Counted from the stretch's first letter, positions 27,167 through 36,687 are shown. The stretch: DNA of 64,000 nucleotides from Chryseolinea serpens (GCF_900129725.1 NZ_FQWQ01000001.1:372001-436000), one strand, 5' to 3'. The notes: generated by a model not told the origin, from the letters alone. Translations and numbers: made by a program.

Positions 27167-27745
27167 TTAATGGAATTTCTCACCTTTTGCCAGCATTTCA
27201 ATAATTTCTTTCATGCGCTTTTCTCTTGTCTCTTGTTTTTTCGCGGTCTGAAGGCGAAACCCAATAGAGAAAAGATTGGTCTTATTGAGACCCCTAAAAA
27301 TCGCTTCTGCCTTTTTGTTTTTGCTAAGTTCTTTTAGAAAGTCTTCAGGTATAGTCATTTTGCTTGGGGAATCGTATGCCTTTCCCCAACTACCCTCTGC
27401 TTTGGCTTTTTCCACAGCTTCTAATCCTGCAGGTCGCATTCTACCTTCACTGATTAGCCGTTCGACATGTCCTGTATTTATTTTGGACCAAATACTTTTT
27501 GCGCCTCGGGGACAAAACTTTTGCAGCCAGGCGTGTTCGTCATGGGCTTGTTTTTGACCATCAATCCAACCGAAGCAAAGCGCTACATCAAGTGCTTCTG
27601 CATAGCTGACGGTCTTTTTTCCCGAGTCTTTCTTGAATATTTTGAGCCAAAGCCCATTTGAGGTATCGTGATTCTTTGTAAGCCAGGTTTCAAATGCCTT
27701 GGCTGTTTTGAATGCTACTGTTGGAAGAGTATTTAATTTAGTCAT
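27167..27745 (-). CDS. YdeI/OmpD-associated (OmdA) family protein
   Basis: 192 residues from the ATG at 27745; the frame is open further upstream but that extension overlaps the divergent SDR gene and is discarded. Family signatures are AFETWLTKNHDTSNGLWLKIFKKDSGKKTVSYAEALDVALCFGWIDGQ and, after it, the WSKINTGHVERLISEGRM stretch. The C-terminal EDFLKELSKNKKAEAIFRGL is the DUF1905/OmdA-like end. YdeI-like proteins are widespread small cytoplasmic proteins linked to resistance against cationic peptides or bacteriocins; the mechanism is not known. Divergent from the SDR gene. Confidence 0.9.
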   Translation of the reverse strand: MTKLNTLPTVAFKTAKAFETWLTKNHDTSNGLWLKIFKKDSGKKTVSYAEALDVALCFGWIDGQKQAHDEHAWLQKFCPRGAKSIWSKINTGHVERLISEGRMRPAGLEAVEKAKAEGSWGKAYDSPSKMTIPEDFLKELSKNKKAEAIFRGLNKTNLFSIGFRLQTAKKQETREKRMKEIIEMLAKGEKFH

Positions 27746-27824
27746 TGCGTGAGAAGGCATAAGCCCCGGCAACGCCAAGTAACGAAATATCGTTAACTTA
27801 TGCCAACTGTTGATTTCTTTGATC

Positions 27825-28670
27825 ATGACTATTCCTGTGCTATCCCGGTTTCTTTTTCCTTCGATTACACTCAACAGGAGCAAAGCTTCAAATAAATTGG
27901 ATGGGAAAACCATTCTTATCACAGGTGCAACTTTTGGCATAGGCGAAGCCTTGGTGAGGCATTTGTTCCAGTATAATGTGCAATTGATCCTTGTCGCCCG
28001 TACAAAAGAGAAATTGTCCGAACTCGAAAATGAATCGCGAGAGTTTGCGGCCAAAGTGACCACGATAAGTTGTGACTTCTATAGCGAGGAAAGTGTGACT
28101 GCGTTATGCAACCAGGTGAAGTCCATTCCTATCGACTATTTTGTATCAAATGCGGGCAAGAGCATCATGCGGTCGTTCGAGGCATCCGCAGGCCGGTTCC
28201 ATGATTATAAAAGGACGATCGCGGTAAATTATCTCGCCCCCGTACAGTTGATATCTGCATTGACGGAAAGCTTTGGCGCTGCTCAAACTCACATCGTCAA
28301 CGTCGGCACCTACAACGTATTAATGAAAGCCGCGCCGAAATGGAGTGCCTACGTTGCGTCCAAGAAAGCAATGCACAGCTGGATTGAAAGCAACGTGCCG
28401 GAAATGGCAATGATGAACATCACGGTGAGCAACATCTATTTGCCGTTGGTGGAGAGCAGAATGAAGGATGCCAACGAGAATTACAAAGACACCCCTGCCA
28501 TGTCGATGAATACAGCGGTTGGCATCATTGTAAAGGGACTTTTAAACCGGAAATATCACTTTAAACCCTGGTGGCATGTTCCCTTTCAAATCATCTTGTT
28601 TTTGGCGAGCCCTTTTTGGAATGTTGTTTGGAAGAGACGGATCGGTCAAGAAAACCGAACTTTATGTTAG
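27825..28670 (+). CDS. SDR family NAD(P)-dependent oxidoreductase
   Basis: 281 residues from the ATG at 27825 (a TTG at 27810 is an alternative). A classical Rossmann-fold short-chain dehydrogenase: cofactor loop TGATFGIGEALV, the VSNAGKS motif and the active-site YVASK (Tyr-x-x-x-Lys), with the catalytic Ser position less clear (VGTYNVLM). The C-terminal 40 residues (KYHFKPWWHVPFQIILFLASP) are hydrophobic and could attach the enzyme to the membrane, suggesting a lipid-like substrate. The stop codon overlaps the start of the acyl-AMP ligase gene by 7 bases, so the two are translationally coupled. Confidence 0.9.
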   Translation: MTIPVLSRFLFPSITLNRSKASNKLDGKTILITGATFGIGEALVRHLFQYNVQLILVARTKEKLSELENESREFAAKVTTISCDFYSEESVTALCNQVKSIPIDYFVSNAGKSIMRSFEASAGRFHDYKRTIAVNYLAPVQLISALTESFGAAQTHIVNVGTYNVLMKAAPKWSAYVASKKAMHSWIESNVPEMAMMNITVSNIYLPLVESRMKDANENYKDTPAMSMNTAVGIIVKGLLNRKYHFKPWWHVPFQIILFLASPFWNVVWKRRIGQENRTLC

Positions 28671-30094
28671 TTTCGGATTTATGCACATCGGGGATATTTA
28701 CGCCGGGACGTATAGTGCGTTTAGTGAAACATGTACTTCGATACGGGGTTCAACTGGGCAACGTAATGCACATGAGTGCGAACATGGACTCGATTGCCAT
28801 CAGGCAAGGGAACAGTCAGGTTACGTATAGAGAATTATTTAATCAAACGGCTTCGGTAAGCGGATATTTATATGAAACCTTTGACGTTAAGCAGGGAAGC
28901 GCCGTATTGCTCATCGTAGATAACGCTTTACCTTCCGTTGTTTTGCTGTTGGCATTATCGGCACTTGGCTGTAACATTCATATTATGGCTCCCATGAAAG
29001 ACGAACATCAGTTTCGAGCTACCGTGGATCTTTCAAGCTACGATTTTGTTTTTTCCGGCCTTGCGGAAAGGTACAGGTATTACGAGACGATGCCGGTTCG
29101 CTCGATAACTACGACCTGGTCGGAAGCGATAGGTCACCGCGCGTATAAACCTTTTGTCAGGATGCGCACGACCATATCCATTTTCACCAGCGGTTCCACG
29201 GGGATTGCAAAAAGAACTAAAAGAAGCAACACCCTTTGGCAGTATCTGAATGCCATTTCGGACGTTGTAAAGACGGTGGGGTTGCAACGCTACACTACGG
29301 TCATGCTACCGGTTCCCATATATCACAGTTACGGATTGTCGTCGTTGTTCCTGGGATTGATGTTGAATAAAACGCTGGTCTTCGTCAATAAATTTGATGC
29401 AGCGGAGGTTTCAAAAGAGATTGAACGCTATAAAGTCGAAGTAGCCATCCTCATCCCGCAAATGATCTACAGGCTTTTGAATTATAATTTGAGCACGGTT
29501 CGTTGCATCGTTAGCTGTTCCGACGTTCTTCCGGTAACGGTTTTTCAGGCTGCAAAAAACAGATTCGGCGATATCATTTTCAATTTTTATGGCACATCCG
29601 AGACAGGGCTTGCTACCGTTGCAACACCCGACATGCTGGCGGTGAAACCCGAAACCGTAGGCCGCCCAATCAAGGGTTGTAAACTCGAACTGCGGAATGA
29701 AGACGGAAATCCCGTGCTCTATGTAAAATCCAGTTTTGCCATGCACAGCGGATATTTAAGGACTGGAGATATCGCAGCAGTAGATGAGAGAGGCTGGTAT
29801 GCTTTGCACGGAAGGGCCGATCATCTGATCGTGATCAATGGCGTTAATGTATATCCCAACGAGCTGCTACAAATGGCGTATCGGAACGATGGAGTTCAAC
29901 ACGCCGAGGTCCGGGCTTTTACCAACGAACAAGGTTTCAAGAAAATTAAATTGATCTTATCCGCTAAAGACACCCTTGCCCTGGATGAAATGCAATTTAA
30001 GGATTGGTGGGTTCAACAATATGGCACAAAGTTTTTGCCTGCCGTAATTGAGTTTAAAGCCGACGATCACCATGTCAAGTTGATGCACACCTAA
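28664..30094 (+). CDS. AMP-dependent acyl-CoA synthetase / ligase family protein
   Basis: 476 residues from the ATG at 28664, shorter than most acyl-CoA synthetases. Adenylation motifs are present: ISIFTSGSTGIAKRTKRS (phosphate loop), NFYGTSETGLA, YLRTGDIAAVDERGWYALHGRADHLI and NGVNVYPNEL. The usual final Gly-Lys (A10) motif that activates the thioester step is not recognisable; the protein ends FKADDHHVKLMHT, so it may only adenylate or use another lysine. Coupled to the SDR upstream, it probably activates a carboxylic acid that the SDR reduces or prepares. No acyl carrier or thiolase gene is adjacent. Confidence 0.88.
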   Translation: MLVSDLCTSGIFTPGRIVRLVKHVLRYGVQLGNVMHMSANMDSIAIRQGNSQVTYRELFNQTASVSGYLYETFDVKQGSAVLLIVDNALPSVVLLLALSALGCNIHIMAPMKDEHQFRATVDLSSYDFVFSGLAERYRYYETMPVRSITTTWSEAIGHRAYKPFVRMRTTISIFTSGSTGIAKRTKRSNTLWQYLNAISDVVKTVGLQRYTTVMLPVPIYHSYGLSSLFLGLMLNKTLVFVNKFDAAEVSKEIERYKVEVAILIPQMIYRLLNYNLSTVRCIVSCSDVLPVTVFQAAKNRFGDIIFNFYGTSETGLATVATPDMLAVKPETVGRPIKGCKLELRNEDGNPVLYVKSSFAMHSGYLRTGDIAAVDERGWYALHGRADHLIVINGVNVYPNELLQMAYRNDGVQHAEVRAFTNEQGFKKIKLILSAKDTLALDEMQFKDWWVQQYGTKFLPAVIEFKADDHHVKLMHT

Positions 30095-30221
30095 AACAAA
30101 CCCATATCCCCAGGGAGATCATCAAGATTAGCCATGCAAGGATGAGTTAGTGGAAGGAGAGCAACTCGTTAACGAGTATGAAGTTTACGCTGTGATTCAA
30201 CAATTCAGTTTAAAGAAAACC

Positions 30222-30248
30222 GTAAAAGGGCCCTATAGGCCCTTTTAC
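30222..30248. terminator. terminator hairpin after the SDR/ligase operon
   Basis: GTAAAAGGGCC (30222-30232) and GGCCCTTTTAC (30238-30248) form a perfect 11-bp stem with a 5-base loop. The A/T-rich outer stem supplies a T stretch on both strands, so it can end both the ligase transcript and the convergent lipoprotein transcript. Confidence 0.7.
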
Positions 30249-30304
30249 TGGAAGTGTCGGGTTCGCTGTGGCTTCGCCCGATGGTGATCAGGGCGCCAAC
30301 CCGG

Positions 30305-31237
30305 TTAATAATAAGAAAACTGATACGTCCCCAGGTTCAGGTTACTGTTGCCATGCACCTCGTCAACCGTGGCCTGAACGATACCTACCTTGGTAGGATA
30401 GCTCAGCCCATCATAGGTGTACGTAAAGGTAGACGTGATCGTCACAAAGCTGTTAGCCGTATCCGTGCCTTTAAACACCATGGACGTGGGGTTGTTCTGA
30501 TCTCTGCAGATCGTCTCGTAAAACTCTTCGTCCGGATAGGAGGTAAGCGACAGGTAATACAGGATACCCCCCTGGATATTGAACGGGTTGTTGCGCGTGT
30601 CAAAAACGTTGGTAAGATTATACCCGGCCTGTTCCTTCCAGGTCACCACTTTGGTAATGTTGCTGCCGGTATACGTATACGAGTTTTCGTTCCCGTACGG
30701 ATTCGGATATACGAGAACGCCATAGTCGTTGCCTTTACGGGTCAGCACTTGCCCCGAAGGGTTGTTCGTATAGTCGATGTCGGCAGTCTTGTCCACCACC
30801 AGGAAATTCTCATCGGGATAGAACGCCAGGTGCTTGTTGATGATGCCCGATGCGCCGTAGGTGAAGAAGGCTTTCTCCACCGACACCGGGGCACCCGTGG
30901 CATAGGTCTTTGCCACGTATGACGACGGCAAGCAGTCGCCGCCATAGTAAACCTTGAGGCGGGTAACCGTACTATCGCCGCGCGCCGCCGCGCCGGAATA
31001 GCTCACTTTGACAATGCTGTCGATCAGATTGCTCTGGTAAAAGAATCTGAACCGTTCCTTTATAACAAGCGATGGGTCGGTGTGAACGATCTGCTTGACC
31101 TTTCGCTGGCGCGCGAACGCGGCATCGCATCTCTGGCAGGGCATGTGGTCCTCGCACCCGGAGAAAATAATGGAACATAACGCAAGGCACATCATCAGAC
31201 TGCCTGAGAGGAGAGGGTTTTTGATGGTCGTTTTCAT
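30305..31237 (-). CDS. hypothetical lipoprotein
   Basis: 310 residues with a lipoprotein signal (MKTTIKNPLLSGSLMMCLAL, lipobox FSGC). The mature part starts with a CxxC-like pair (MPCQRCDA) and continues as a beta-rich sequence with YD/RHS-like strand spacing, for example TITSTFTYTYDGLSYPTKV, ending GTYQFSYY. Such lipoproteins are common and uncharacterised in Cytophagales, some annotated as DUF4595-like. Probably anchored in the outer membrane. Function unknown. Confidence 0.8.
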   Translation of the reverse strand: MKTTIKNPLLSGSLMMCLALCSIIFSGCEDHMPCQRCDAAFARQRKVKQIVHTDPSLVIKERFRFFYQSNLIDSIVKVSYSGAAARGDSTVTRLKVYYGGDCLPSSYVAKTYATGAPVSVEKAFFTYGASGIINKHLAFYPDENFLVVDKTADIDYTNNPSGQVLTRKGNDYGVLVYPNPYGNENSYTYTGSNITKVVTWKEQAGYNLTNVFDTRNNPFNIQGGILYYLSLTSYPDEEFYETICRDQNNPTSMVFKGTDTANSFVTITSTFTYTYDGLSYPTKVGIVQATVDEVHGNSNLNLGTYQFSYY

Positions 31238-31498
31238 CTTTCTACATATTAAATGGAAGGGTTTGAATGTATATGGAAGTTAAATAGTTTTTTGGTGGGG
31301 TGGTGAAATAATATGATCCCTGGTTTACGGGATCACCTTTGAAATCCATTTCGCCATGTTAAGATTCTTACTTCTCGATACAGGAGCTATTTTGCGTGCT
31401 GGAAGAGGAGTGGAGAGGGGTCACCCTATGCCTATAGGGGTTATTAATTGACATTGAAAAATGTATCTTGAAATTCAGAACTTTGCTTCGGTCTTAAA

Positions 31499-32944
31499 AT
31501 GAGCTATATCATGCGTTTTATCCTTATTGCTGTTGCCTTTTTGGTTAGTGAATCTTGTTTTGCTCAATTGGGGCACGATATTCATTTTCAAGTTACGGGT
31601 CTTAAAGATACTACGGCTTACCTCGCCTACTACCTTGGTGAGAGCACCTACATCAAGGACACGGCCCGGGTAAATTCCAAAGGCGAGTTTGCCTTTACCG
31701 GCAAGGAACCCATCCAACAAGGCATCTACCTACTCGTCGTGAACAAGACCCGCGTCATGGAGTTCGTTGTGGGCAAGAACCAGCACTTTGGCCTGAAGAC
31801 TTCCACGGCTGACTATATCAAAAACATGGTCGTGAAAAACGATGTCGACAACAAGCTGTTTTTCGACAATTTGATGCTCAGAATGGAGCGCCAAAAAGAA
31901 GCCGAGCCTTACATCAAGGTACTGCAAGACTCTACGCTTAACGAGGAGCAGAAGAAATCTGCCCGCGATTCCTACAGTAAAATAACTGAAAAGGTGATCG
32001 CGTACCAGGAAAAGCTCATCGCTGGCAATCCCGAGACAGTTACTGCCATTATTCTGAAATCGAGTAAGCCAGTAAAGGTGCCCGACGCGCCCAGAAAGTC
32101 CGACGGCGGTATAGACTCCACCTTCCAGCTCCGGTGGTACCGCGCCCACTTCTTCGATAATTTCGACCTGGCGAATGACATGCTCACGCGCCTGCCTCAA
32201 CCAGAGTATAGCCGGAAGGTGAACGAGTACCTCGACAAGCTCTATGCCCCTCAGCCCGACACGGTATTTCAGGCCATAGAGAAGATCGTGGGCACGGCCA
32301 GCAAGAACTCCGTCACCTATCAGTACATAGTTCGTATCCTCATTCAAAAATACTGGGCGCCAGAGATCATGGGTCTGGACGAGGTGTTCGTCAAGATCTA
32401 TGACACATACGTGGCGTCCGGCCAGATGGATTACTGGGTAAACGCCACCTTCAAGAAAACCCTAAAGGAGCAGGCCGACCGCCTGCGCAAAAGCCTGGTG
32501 GGCAAAAAAGGCGATAACCTCATCATGCAGGACTCCAACTTCAAGCCCCGCTCGATGTATGACATCAAGAACAAATACACCATACTCTACATCTTTGACC
32601 CGGATTGCGGGCACTGCAAAAAGGAAACACCCAAGCTGGTAGACTTCTACAACAAGCTCAGGAGCAAATTCAACGTAGAGGTCTATGCCGTAAATGCGGA
32701 TACCAGCATGGCTAAAATGCGCAACTACATCAAGGAGATGAAGATGCCGTGGATTACAGTAAACGGGCCGCGCACCTACGTGGGTCCCTACCAGGATCAC
32801 TATGATGCAAACACCACGCCCAGCCTGTATATTCTCGATGACAAAAAGAAGATCATCGGCAAGAAGATACCCGCCGAGAAGCTGGAAGACTTCTTCACCC
32901 ACTACGAGAAATTCCAGAAAGCAAAGGCGACGCAGAAGTTGTAG
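31499..32944 (+). CDS. thiol-disulfide oxidoreductase (DUF4369/DUF5106 plus thioredoxin domain)
   Basis: 481 residues; the ATG at 31499 or the one at 31511 both leave a good signal peptide ending at SCFAQ. Residues about 22-115 match the DUF4369-like beta domain found in front of Bacteroidota thioredoxins. A helical DUF5106-like middle follows (about 120-320). A TlpA/ResA-type thioredoxin domain (about 335-470) contains the active site DPDCGHCKKETP (Cys370 and Cys373) and the cis-proline in NTTPSLYILD. It acts in the periplasm, reducing or oxidising cysteines of secreted or cytochrome proteins. Single gene; no signs of damage. Confidence 0.92.
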   Translation: MSYIMRFILIAVAFLVSESCFAQLGHDIHFQVTGLKDTTAYLAYYLGESTYIKDTARVNSKGEFAFTGKEPIQQGIYLLVVNKTRVMEFVVGKNQHFGLKTSTADYIKNMVVKNDVDNKLFFDNLMLRMERQKEAEPYIKVLQDSTLNEEQKKSARDSYSKITEKVIAYQEKLIAGNPETVTAIILKSSKPVKVPDAPRKSDGGIDSTFQLRWYRAHFFDNFDLANDMLTRLPQPEYSRKVNEYLDKLYAPQPDTVFQAIEKIVGTASKNSVTYQYIVRILIQKYWAPEIMGLDEVFVKIYDTYVASGQMDYWVNATFKKTLKEQADRLRKSLVGKKGDNLIMQDSNFKPRSMYDIKNKYTILYIFDPDCGHCKKETPKLVDFYNKLRSKFNVEVYAVNADTSMAKMRNYIKEMKMPWITVNGPRTYVGPYQDHYDANTTPSLYILDDKKKIIGKKIPAEKLEDFFTHYEKFQKAKATQKL

Positions 32945-33149
32945 GTGAACGGTGCTTGTTGATGCCGAAATTTCTACGGGTTCTTGGAGAGGGTCAGGTG
33001 TATAGTAGGGGTGTTTGGGTTGAGTCGCTTAGTAAATTCAGTGTAAAGACGGAAGAATTTCAGACACTGTTTTATGAACTGCTTGATAGAGCATCGGATA
33101 TTTTTTACTCCGGTGTTTATACTCCTGCATGCCATTGAAGGGGCATTGC

Positions 33150-33743
33150 TTATTTATTACTATTTTTTTTTGAAAACTCACGCCTGATCCTGCTCAATGA
33201 AGTATCGGTAACATTTAGATAAGATGCAATTTGTTTCAATTGGGCATGCTGAAAGATCTCTTTATTGGAAGAGATAAAGTTTTCATACCGCGCTTCACCG
33301 CTAAGGTTGATTAGGTCCAATGACCTCTTTTTAAATAAAACATATTCTTTGGCCAACATCGCTACACCATAAGCCCTAAATTCAGGGATAGCATGCAGCA
33401 GCATGTTTAATTGGTCATAGGTAATTGAATAGCCTGTACAATCGGTTACGGCCTGTATGCTTTCTGTGGATTTTGTTTTTAAATAAAACGATGAAACTTC
33501 CAAGACCACACTATCTCGTTGGTAAAAATTAGTGGTTATCTCGTTGCCTTTACTGTCAAAGGTAAAGGCGCGCATGAAACCGCTCTGTAAAAAGAAATAG
33601 CGGTCATTCACCGTTCCTTCCCTGAGAAAGAAGTCATTTTTGGTAATGGTCATCTCTTCGAAGTACTCGACCACATGGTCTAACGTGCGGTCCGGGAATG
33701 TTAAATTTCGTAGGATATAATTTTTTAGCCCCTGTTTATCCAT
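33150..33743 (-). CDS. Crp/Fnr family transcriptional regulator
   Basis: 197 residues of the standard Bacteroidota Crp/Fnr type. The N-terminal beta barrel is seen in NDFFLREGTVNDRYFFLQSGFMRAFTFDSKGNEITTNFYQRDSVVL, without the residues needed for canonical cAMP binding. The C-terminal winged helix is HAQLKQIASYLNVTDTSLSRIRREF. It lies 147 bases downstream of the alpha/beta hydrolase gene cluster on the same strand, beyond a strong terminator hairpin, and so has its own promoter or depends on read-through. It is a plausible regulator of the cluster, together with the second Crp/Fnr gene at 36688. Confidence 0.92.
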   Translation of the reverse strand: MDKQGLKNYILRNLTFPDRTLDHVVEYFEEMTITKNDFFLREGTVNDRYFFLQSGFMRAFTFDSKGNEITTNFYQRDSVVLEVSSFYLKTKSTESIQAVTDCTGYSITYDQLNMLLHAIPEFRAYGVAMLAKEYVLFKKRSLDLINLSGEARYENFISSNKEIFQHAQLKQIASYLNVTDTSLSRIRREFSKKNSNK

Positions 33744-33813
33744 CTGTATTATATCGTGTTAATGTATACTGTTCACCCGCTGGTAAAGACTACTCTGCGG
33801 CAAAAACGCTTTA

Positions 33814-33853
33814 AATTTTGATTGATCGCCACCCTTGGCGATCAATCAAAATT
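33814..33853. terminator. perfect 18-bp hairpin downstream of the hydrolase cluster
   Basis: Arms 33814-33831 and 33836-33853 pair perfectly over 18 bases around a 4-base loop. The outer third of the stem is A/T only (AATTTTGATTGA), so it can serve as a terminator in either direction. It separates the three-gene hydrolase transcript from the Crp/Fnr gene. Confidence 0.75.
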
Positions 33854-33890
33854 AGTGATATTGGTTGTTAAACTTTCTGGTTAATGATCT

Positions 33891-34688
33891 TTATTTGGCT
33901 TCCACGGCTATGATTTGCGCCAGTACATGTGGAAACATAATAAAAGGCGTATGACTTGAAGGAAGGGAATACAATCTCTGTATACCGGCATCTTTGACCA
34001 TTTTCTGTTGTAGGGAGTATCCGATGGTATGATCATTTAGACTGTGAACAAAAACTTTATTGATTTTTCCGAACTTCCCGTCGGTCAGCGTGACTGGCGT
34101 TGCCAGTGGAGCCAGCGGTTCAGGTTTTATAGTATTGCTGACATAGTCGGCCACCTGTGCGGGAGCGTCGGCCATGAAAACATCTGCAACGCCTTCTTTA
34201 CGTACGGTGGCAATCCCTGCCTTTTCATCCACGATAAGACTTTTTCCAATGTGACTCTCTGCGTCCGTTTGCGCAAGGGATAGCAGGCTCTCTCCATTCT
34301 TGGGGACGTAAGCTGCGATATAGATGATCTTCTTTATCTGTGGTGCAATTTGTTCCGCTACCTGGCTTCCTACAATACCTCCGAAACTATGGACTACCAA
34401 TACAACATTTTGTTTGACGCCAATGGCTTTTTTAACTTCGTCAACATAAAGTTTTAAGCTGATCCCGGTAATAGCGGTATTGTCGCTTCCGTGTCCGGGA
34501 AGATTAATGGAAATCACCTGGTGGCCAGCGGCCATTAAATCTTCGGTAACCTGTTTCCAGTCACTCGCCGATGACCAGGCACCGTGAATAATGGCAATGG
34601 TACTTGTGCTCTGGGCTTTATTAACCTGTGAAAAAGCAGTAAACGTTGTTGTCAATAGCACTGCTATTGATAAAACTAGATTCTTCAT
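33891..34688 (-). CDS. alpha/beta hydrolase, predicted periplasmic
   Basis: 265 residues with a signal peptide (MKNLVLSIAVLLTTTFTAFSQ). The fold is clear: oxyanion region IIHGAWSSASDWKQV, INLPGHGSD, nucleophile elbow VVHSFGGIVG (Ser), an Asp in VHSLNDHTIGYS and a catalytic His in LPSSHTPFIM. It belongs to the short esterase/lactonase-like group (AB hydrolase_6, related to salicylate and hydroxynitrile esterases). It is very similar to the third gene of the cluster, which lacks a signal peptide, and is the last of three tandem genes with 18-25 base gaps. The substrate is unknown. Confidence 0.93.
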   Translation of the reverse strand: MKNLVLSIAVLLTTTFTAFSQVNKAQSTSTIAIIHGAWSSASDWKQVTEDLMAAGHQVISINLPGHGSDNTAITGISLKLYVDEVKKAIGVKQNVVLVVHSFGGIVGSQVAEQIAPQIKKIIYIAAYVPKNGESLLSLAQTDAESHIGKSLIVDEKAGIATVRKEGVADVFMADAPAQVADYVSNTIKPEPLAPLATPVTLTDGKFGKINKVFVHSLNDHTIGYSLQQKMVKDAGIQRLYSLPSSHTPFIMFPHVLAQIIAVEAK

Positions 34689-34713
34689 TATTCTATAGAT
34701 TAAAAATTGATAA

Positions 34714-35529
34714 TTAGTTATGGGATATTTTGATTAAAAGTGCTGTCAGTGAATCAGGCTGGGAAAGGAAGGGGCTATGGCCTGTATTGATCTTGTATAT
34801 GGATTTAACACCACCGGACGTAATCATCCGATCTTGTAAGGACGGAGACACCACATGGTCTTTTAGCGTCTTGATGAAGACTTTTTCGACCGATCCGAAA
34901 TTCTCGGCAGTGAGCAACACAGGATTTATAAATGGAATTAAGGGTTCCGAACGGTAGTTTTTCAATACAAGGTCTTGAACCTCCGAAGTGCCATCCTGGA
35001 TAAAAAGATTGACAATTTGATCTTGCTTTACATCTACCGTGACGCCGTCATTGTTGAAGATCAGGATACCATCGCCACCAAGTTGGGAGTCGGGATCGGT
35101 ATGTGCCAATTCATTCAATGTCTGGCCAGTGGCGGGTAAATAGGCGGCAACATAAACCAGTTTCTCGGTTTTTTCAGGTACCGCTTCCGCTACGGAGGAA
35201 ATGATCATGCCCCCAAGGCTGTGACCTACTAAAATAACTTTGCCGTCGATTGTCGAAAGGGCCTCAATTACCTTTTCTTTATAGCGATCCAACGTTATTT
35301 CGTCAGGGGCTGTCTGATCGTTTCCATGTCCTGGCAATTCGATAACGGTAACTTTCTGGCCTTGTTTTTCAAGATTAGCTTTTACCGCATTCCAAACATA
35401 CGGAGCCTGCCATGCGCCATGAACCAGTACATAATTTTTGGATGGTGGCGCCGCGTCGTCGTCTGAACAGGATGTTAAGATAAAGACACAGGCAACAACA
35501 AGAAGCTGGAGTAATCTAATATGTTTCAT
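34714..35529 (-). CDS. alpha/beta hydrolase lipoprotein
   Basis: 271 residues with a lipoprotein signal (MKHIRLLQLLVVACVFILTS, lipobox LTSC) followed by an Asp-rich spacer SDDDAAPPSK. The hydrolase core has LVHGAWQAPYVWNAV, IELPGHGND, nucleophile elbow LVGHSLGGMII, and C-terminal LKDHVVSPS and INTGHSPFLSQPD with the catalytic His. It is the most diverged of the three tandem paralogues and the only one predicted to be membrane-anchored. Middle gene of the operon. The substrate is unknown. Confidence 0.93.
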   Translation of the reverse strand: MKHIRLLQLLVVACVFILTSCSDDDAAPPSKNYVLVHGAWQAPYVWNAVKANLEKQGQKVTVIELPGHGNDQTAPDEITLDRYKEKVIEALSTIDGKVILVGHSLGGMIISSVAEAVPEKTEKLVYVAAYLPATGQTLNELAHTDPDSQLGGDGILIFNNDGVTVDVKQDQIVNLFIQDGTSEVQDLVLKNYRSEPLIPFINPVLLTAENFGSVEKVFIKTLKDHVVSPSLQDRMITSGGVKSIYKINTGHSPFLSQPDSLTALLIKISHN

Positions 35530-35547
35530 GATAGGTTTAGTTACATT

Positions 35548-36327
35548 TTAATTTTTGCTTGCTTCCAAGGATAGGATGGCCGATAATACCTGGGAAAAGA
35601 CTATAAATGGAGTATGGCTTGAAGGCAGTGAATACGTTCTAGTGATACCCGCATCTGCAACCATCCGTTGTTGGAATGAATAGCTTACGGTACAGTCATG
35701 TTGACTATGGACATATACCTTTGCGATTTGCCCGAAGTTAGCGGTCGTTAAAGTAACCGGCGTAGCAAGGGGGGCCAAAGGCTCTGGCCTCAGGTTATTG
35801 GTCACATGTTCGACAACTGGTGTTGGAGCATCAGCCATAAAGGTCTCTGCAATGCCTTCTTTTACTATACTGGCAACTCCGGCCTTCTCATCTACGATAA
35901 GATTTTTACCAACAAGGCTTTCTGAATCAGTTTTTGCCAGAGATAATAAACTGTCCCCGTTCTTCGGGACAAAGGCTGCAACGTAAATTATTTTTTTGAT
36001 TTGAGGAGCAATCAATTCGGCCACTTCACTGGCGACTATGCCGCCAAAACTGTGGCTGACCAGTGTAATGTCAGTTTTATCGCCAATAGCTTTTAAAACC
36101 TCAAATACATATAGTTGTAAACTAATGGATGAAACCGGCGTTTTATCGCTGCCATGACCAGGAAGATTTACGGTGATTACGTTACTTCCGGCGGAGGTAA
36201 GATGTCCGACCACATGGTTCCAATCCTCTGCAGACGACCACGCTCCGTGGAGAATTACTACAGTGTTGGTGCCTTTAAATGATAAGGGACTTTTGTCCGC
36301 TTCTTTATTTTTTCCGCCGTTTTCCAT
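35548..36327 (-). CDS. alpha/beta hydrolase, predicted cytoplasmic
   Basis: 259 residues beginning MENGGKNKEADKSPLSFKG, without a signal peptide. The core closely parallels the periplasmic paralogue: VILHGAWSSAEDWNHV, VNLPGHGSD, nucleophile elbow LVSHSFGGIVA, VHSQHDCTVSYS and LPSSHTPFIV; long blocks such as IAPQIKKIIY, PEPLAPLATPVTLT and LIVDEKAG are identical in both. It is the first gene of the three-gene unit, so a duplication followed by loss or gain of the export signal is the simplest explanation. The substrate is unknown. Confidence 0.93.
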   Translation of the reverse strand: MENGGKNKEADKSPLSFKGTNTVVILHGAWSSAEDWNHVVGHLTSAGSNVITVNLPGHGSDKTPVSSISLQLYVFEVLKAIGDKTDITLVSHSFGGIVASEVAELIAPQIKKIIYVAAFVPKNGDSLLSLAKTDSESLVGKNLIVDEKAGVASIVKEGIAETFMADAPTPVVEHVTNNLRPEPLAPLATPVTLTTANFGQIAKVYVHSQHDCTVSYSFQQRMVADAGITRTYSLPSSHTPFIVFSQVLSAILSLEASKN

Positions 36328-36687
36328 ATTATATTATTTGGTCCTACGGTGCAAAGGAAGGGGGAATAAAGCTGGCTCCACTTGTCCTATGGCAAGTAAT
36401 GAGCCTGAGTCTTTTTTTTCTGCCACGGCCAGACTGTTGGATATACAAGTAGAGGAGACTGCCTCTTACAAGAGCACTTGACACATGGAAGCTTGCAATG
36501 TCAGATTCGTTGGGTGTGGCAAACGGAGTATAAGATGAAACACCCAACGCGAAGAAATAGGCAGCACACTCTTTCAGCATGATATTTCTTCAGTTCTTCG
36601 CGAAGATGAGTTGGAGTATTATTTGAATATTAATAAATTGTGAAACGTTAGTCGCCATTGCAAAATGAATAGGCAACTCAGAGTAAT
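36328..36687. other. intergenic region between hydrolase operon and Crp/Fnr gene
   Basis: 360 bases between divergent genes. It should contain the promoters of both the hydrolase operon and the regulator at 36688. I see no convincing gene; a 78-codon minus-strand frame (36344-36580) has an unnatural composition. No clear palindrome stands out. Confidence 0.45.

Noticed and set aside
36344-36580. Minus-strand frame of 78 codons upstream of the hydrolase operon
   Set aside because: No family, odd composition, and it would occupy the promoter region of two divergent genes.
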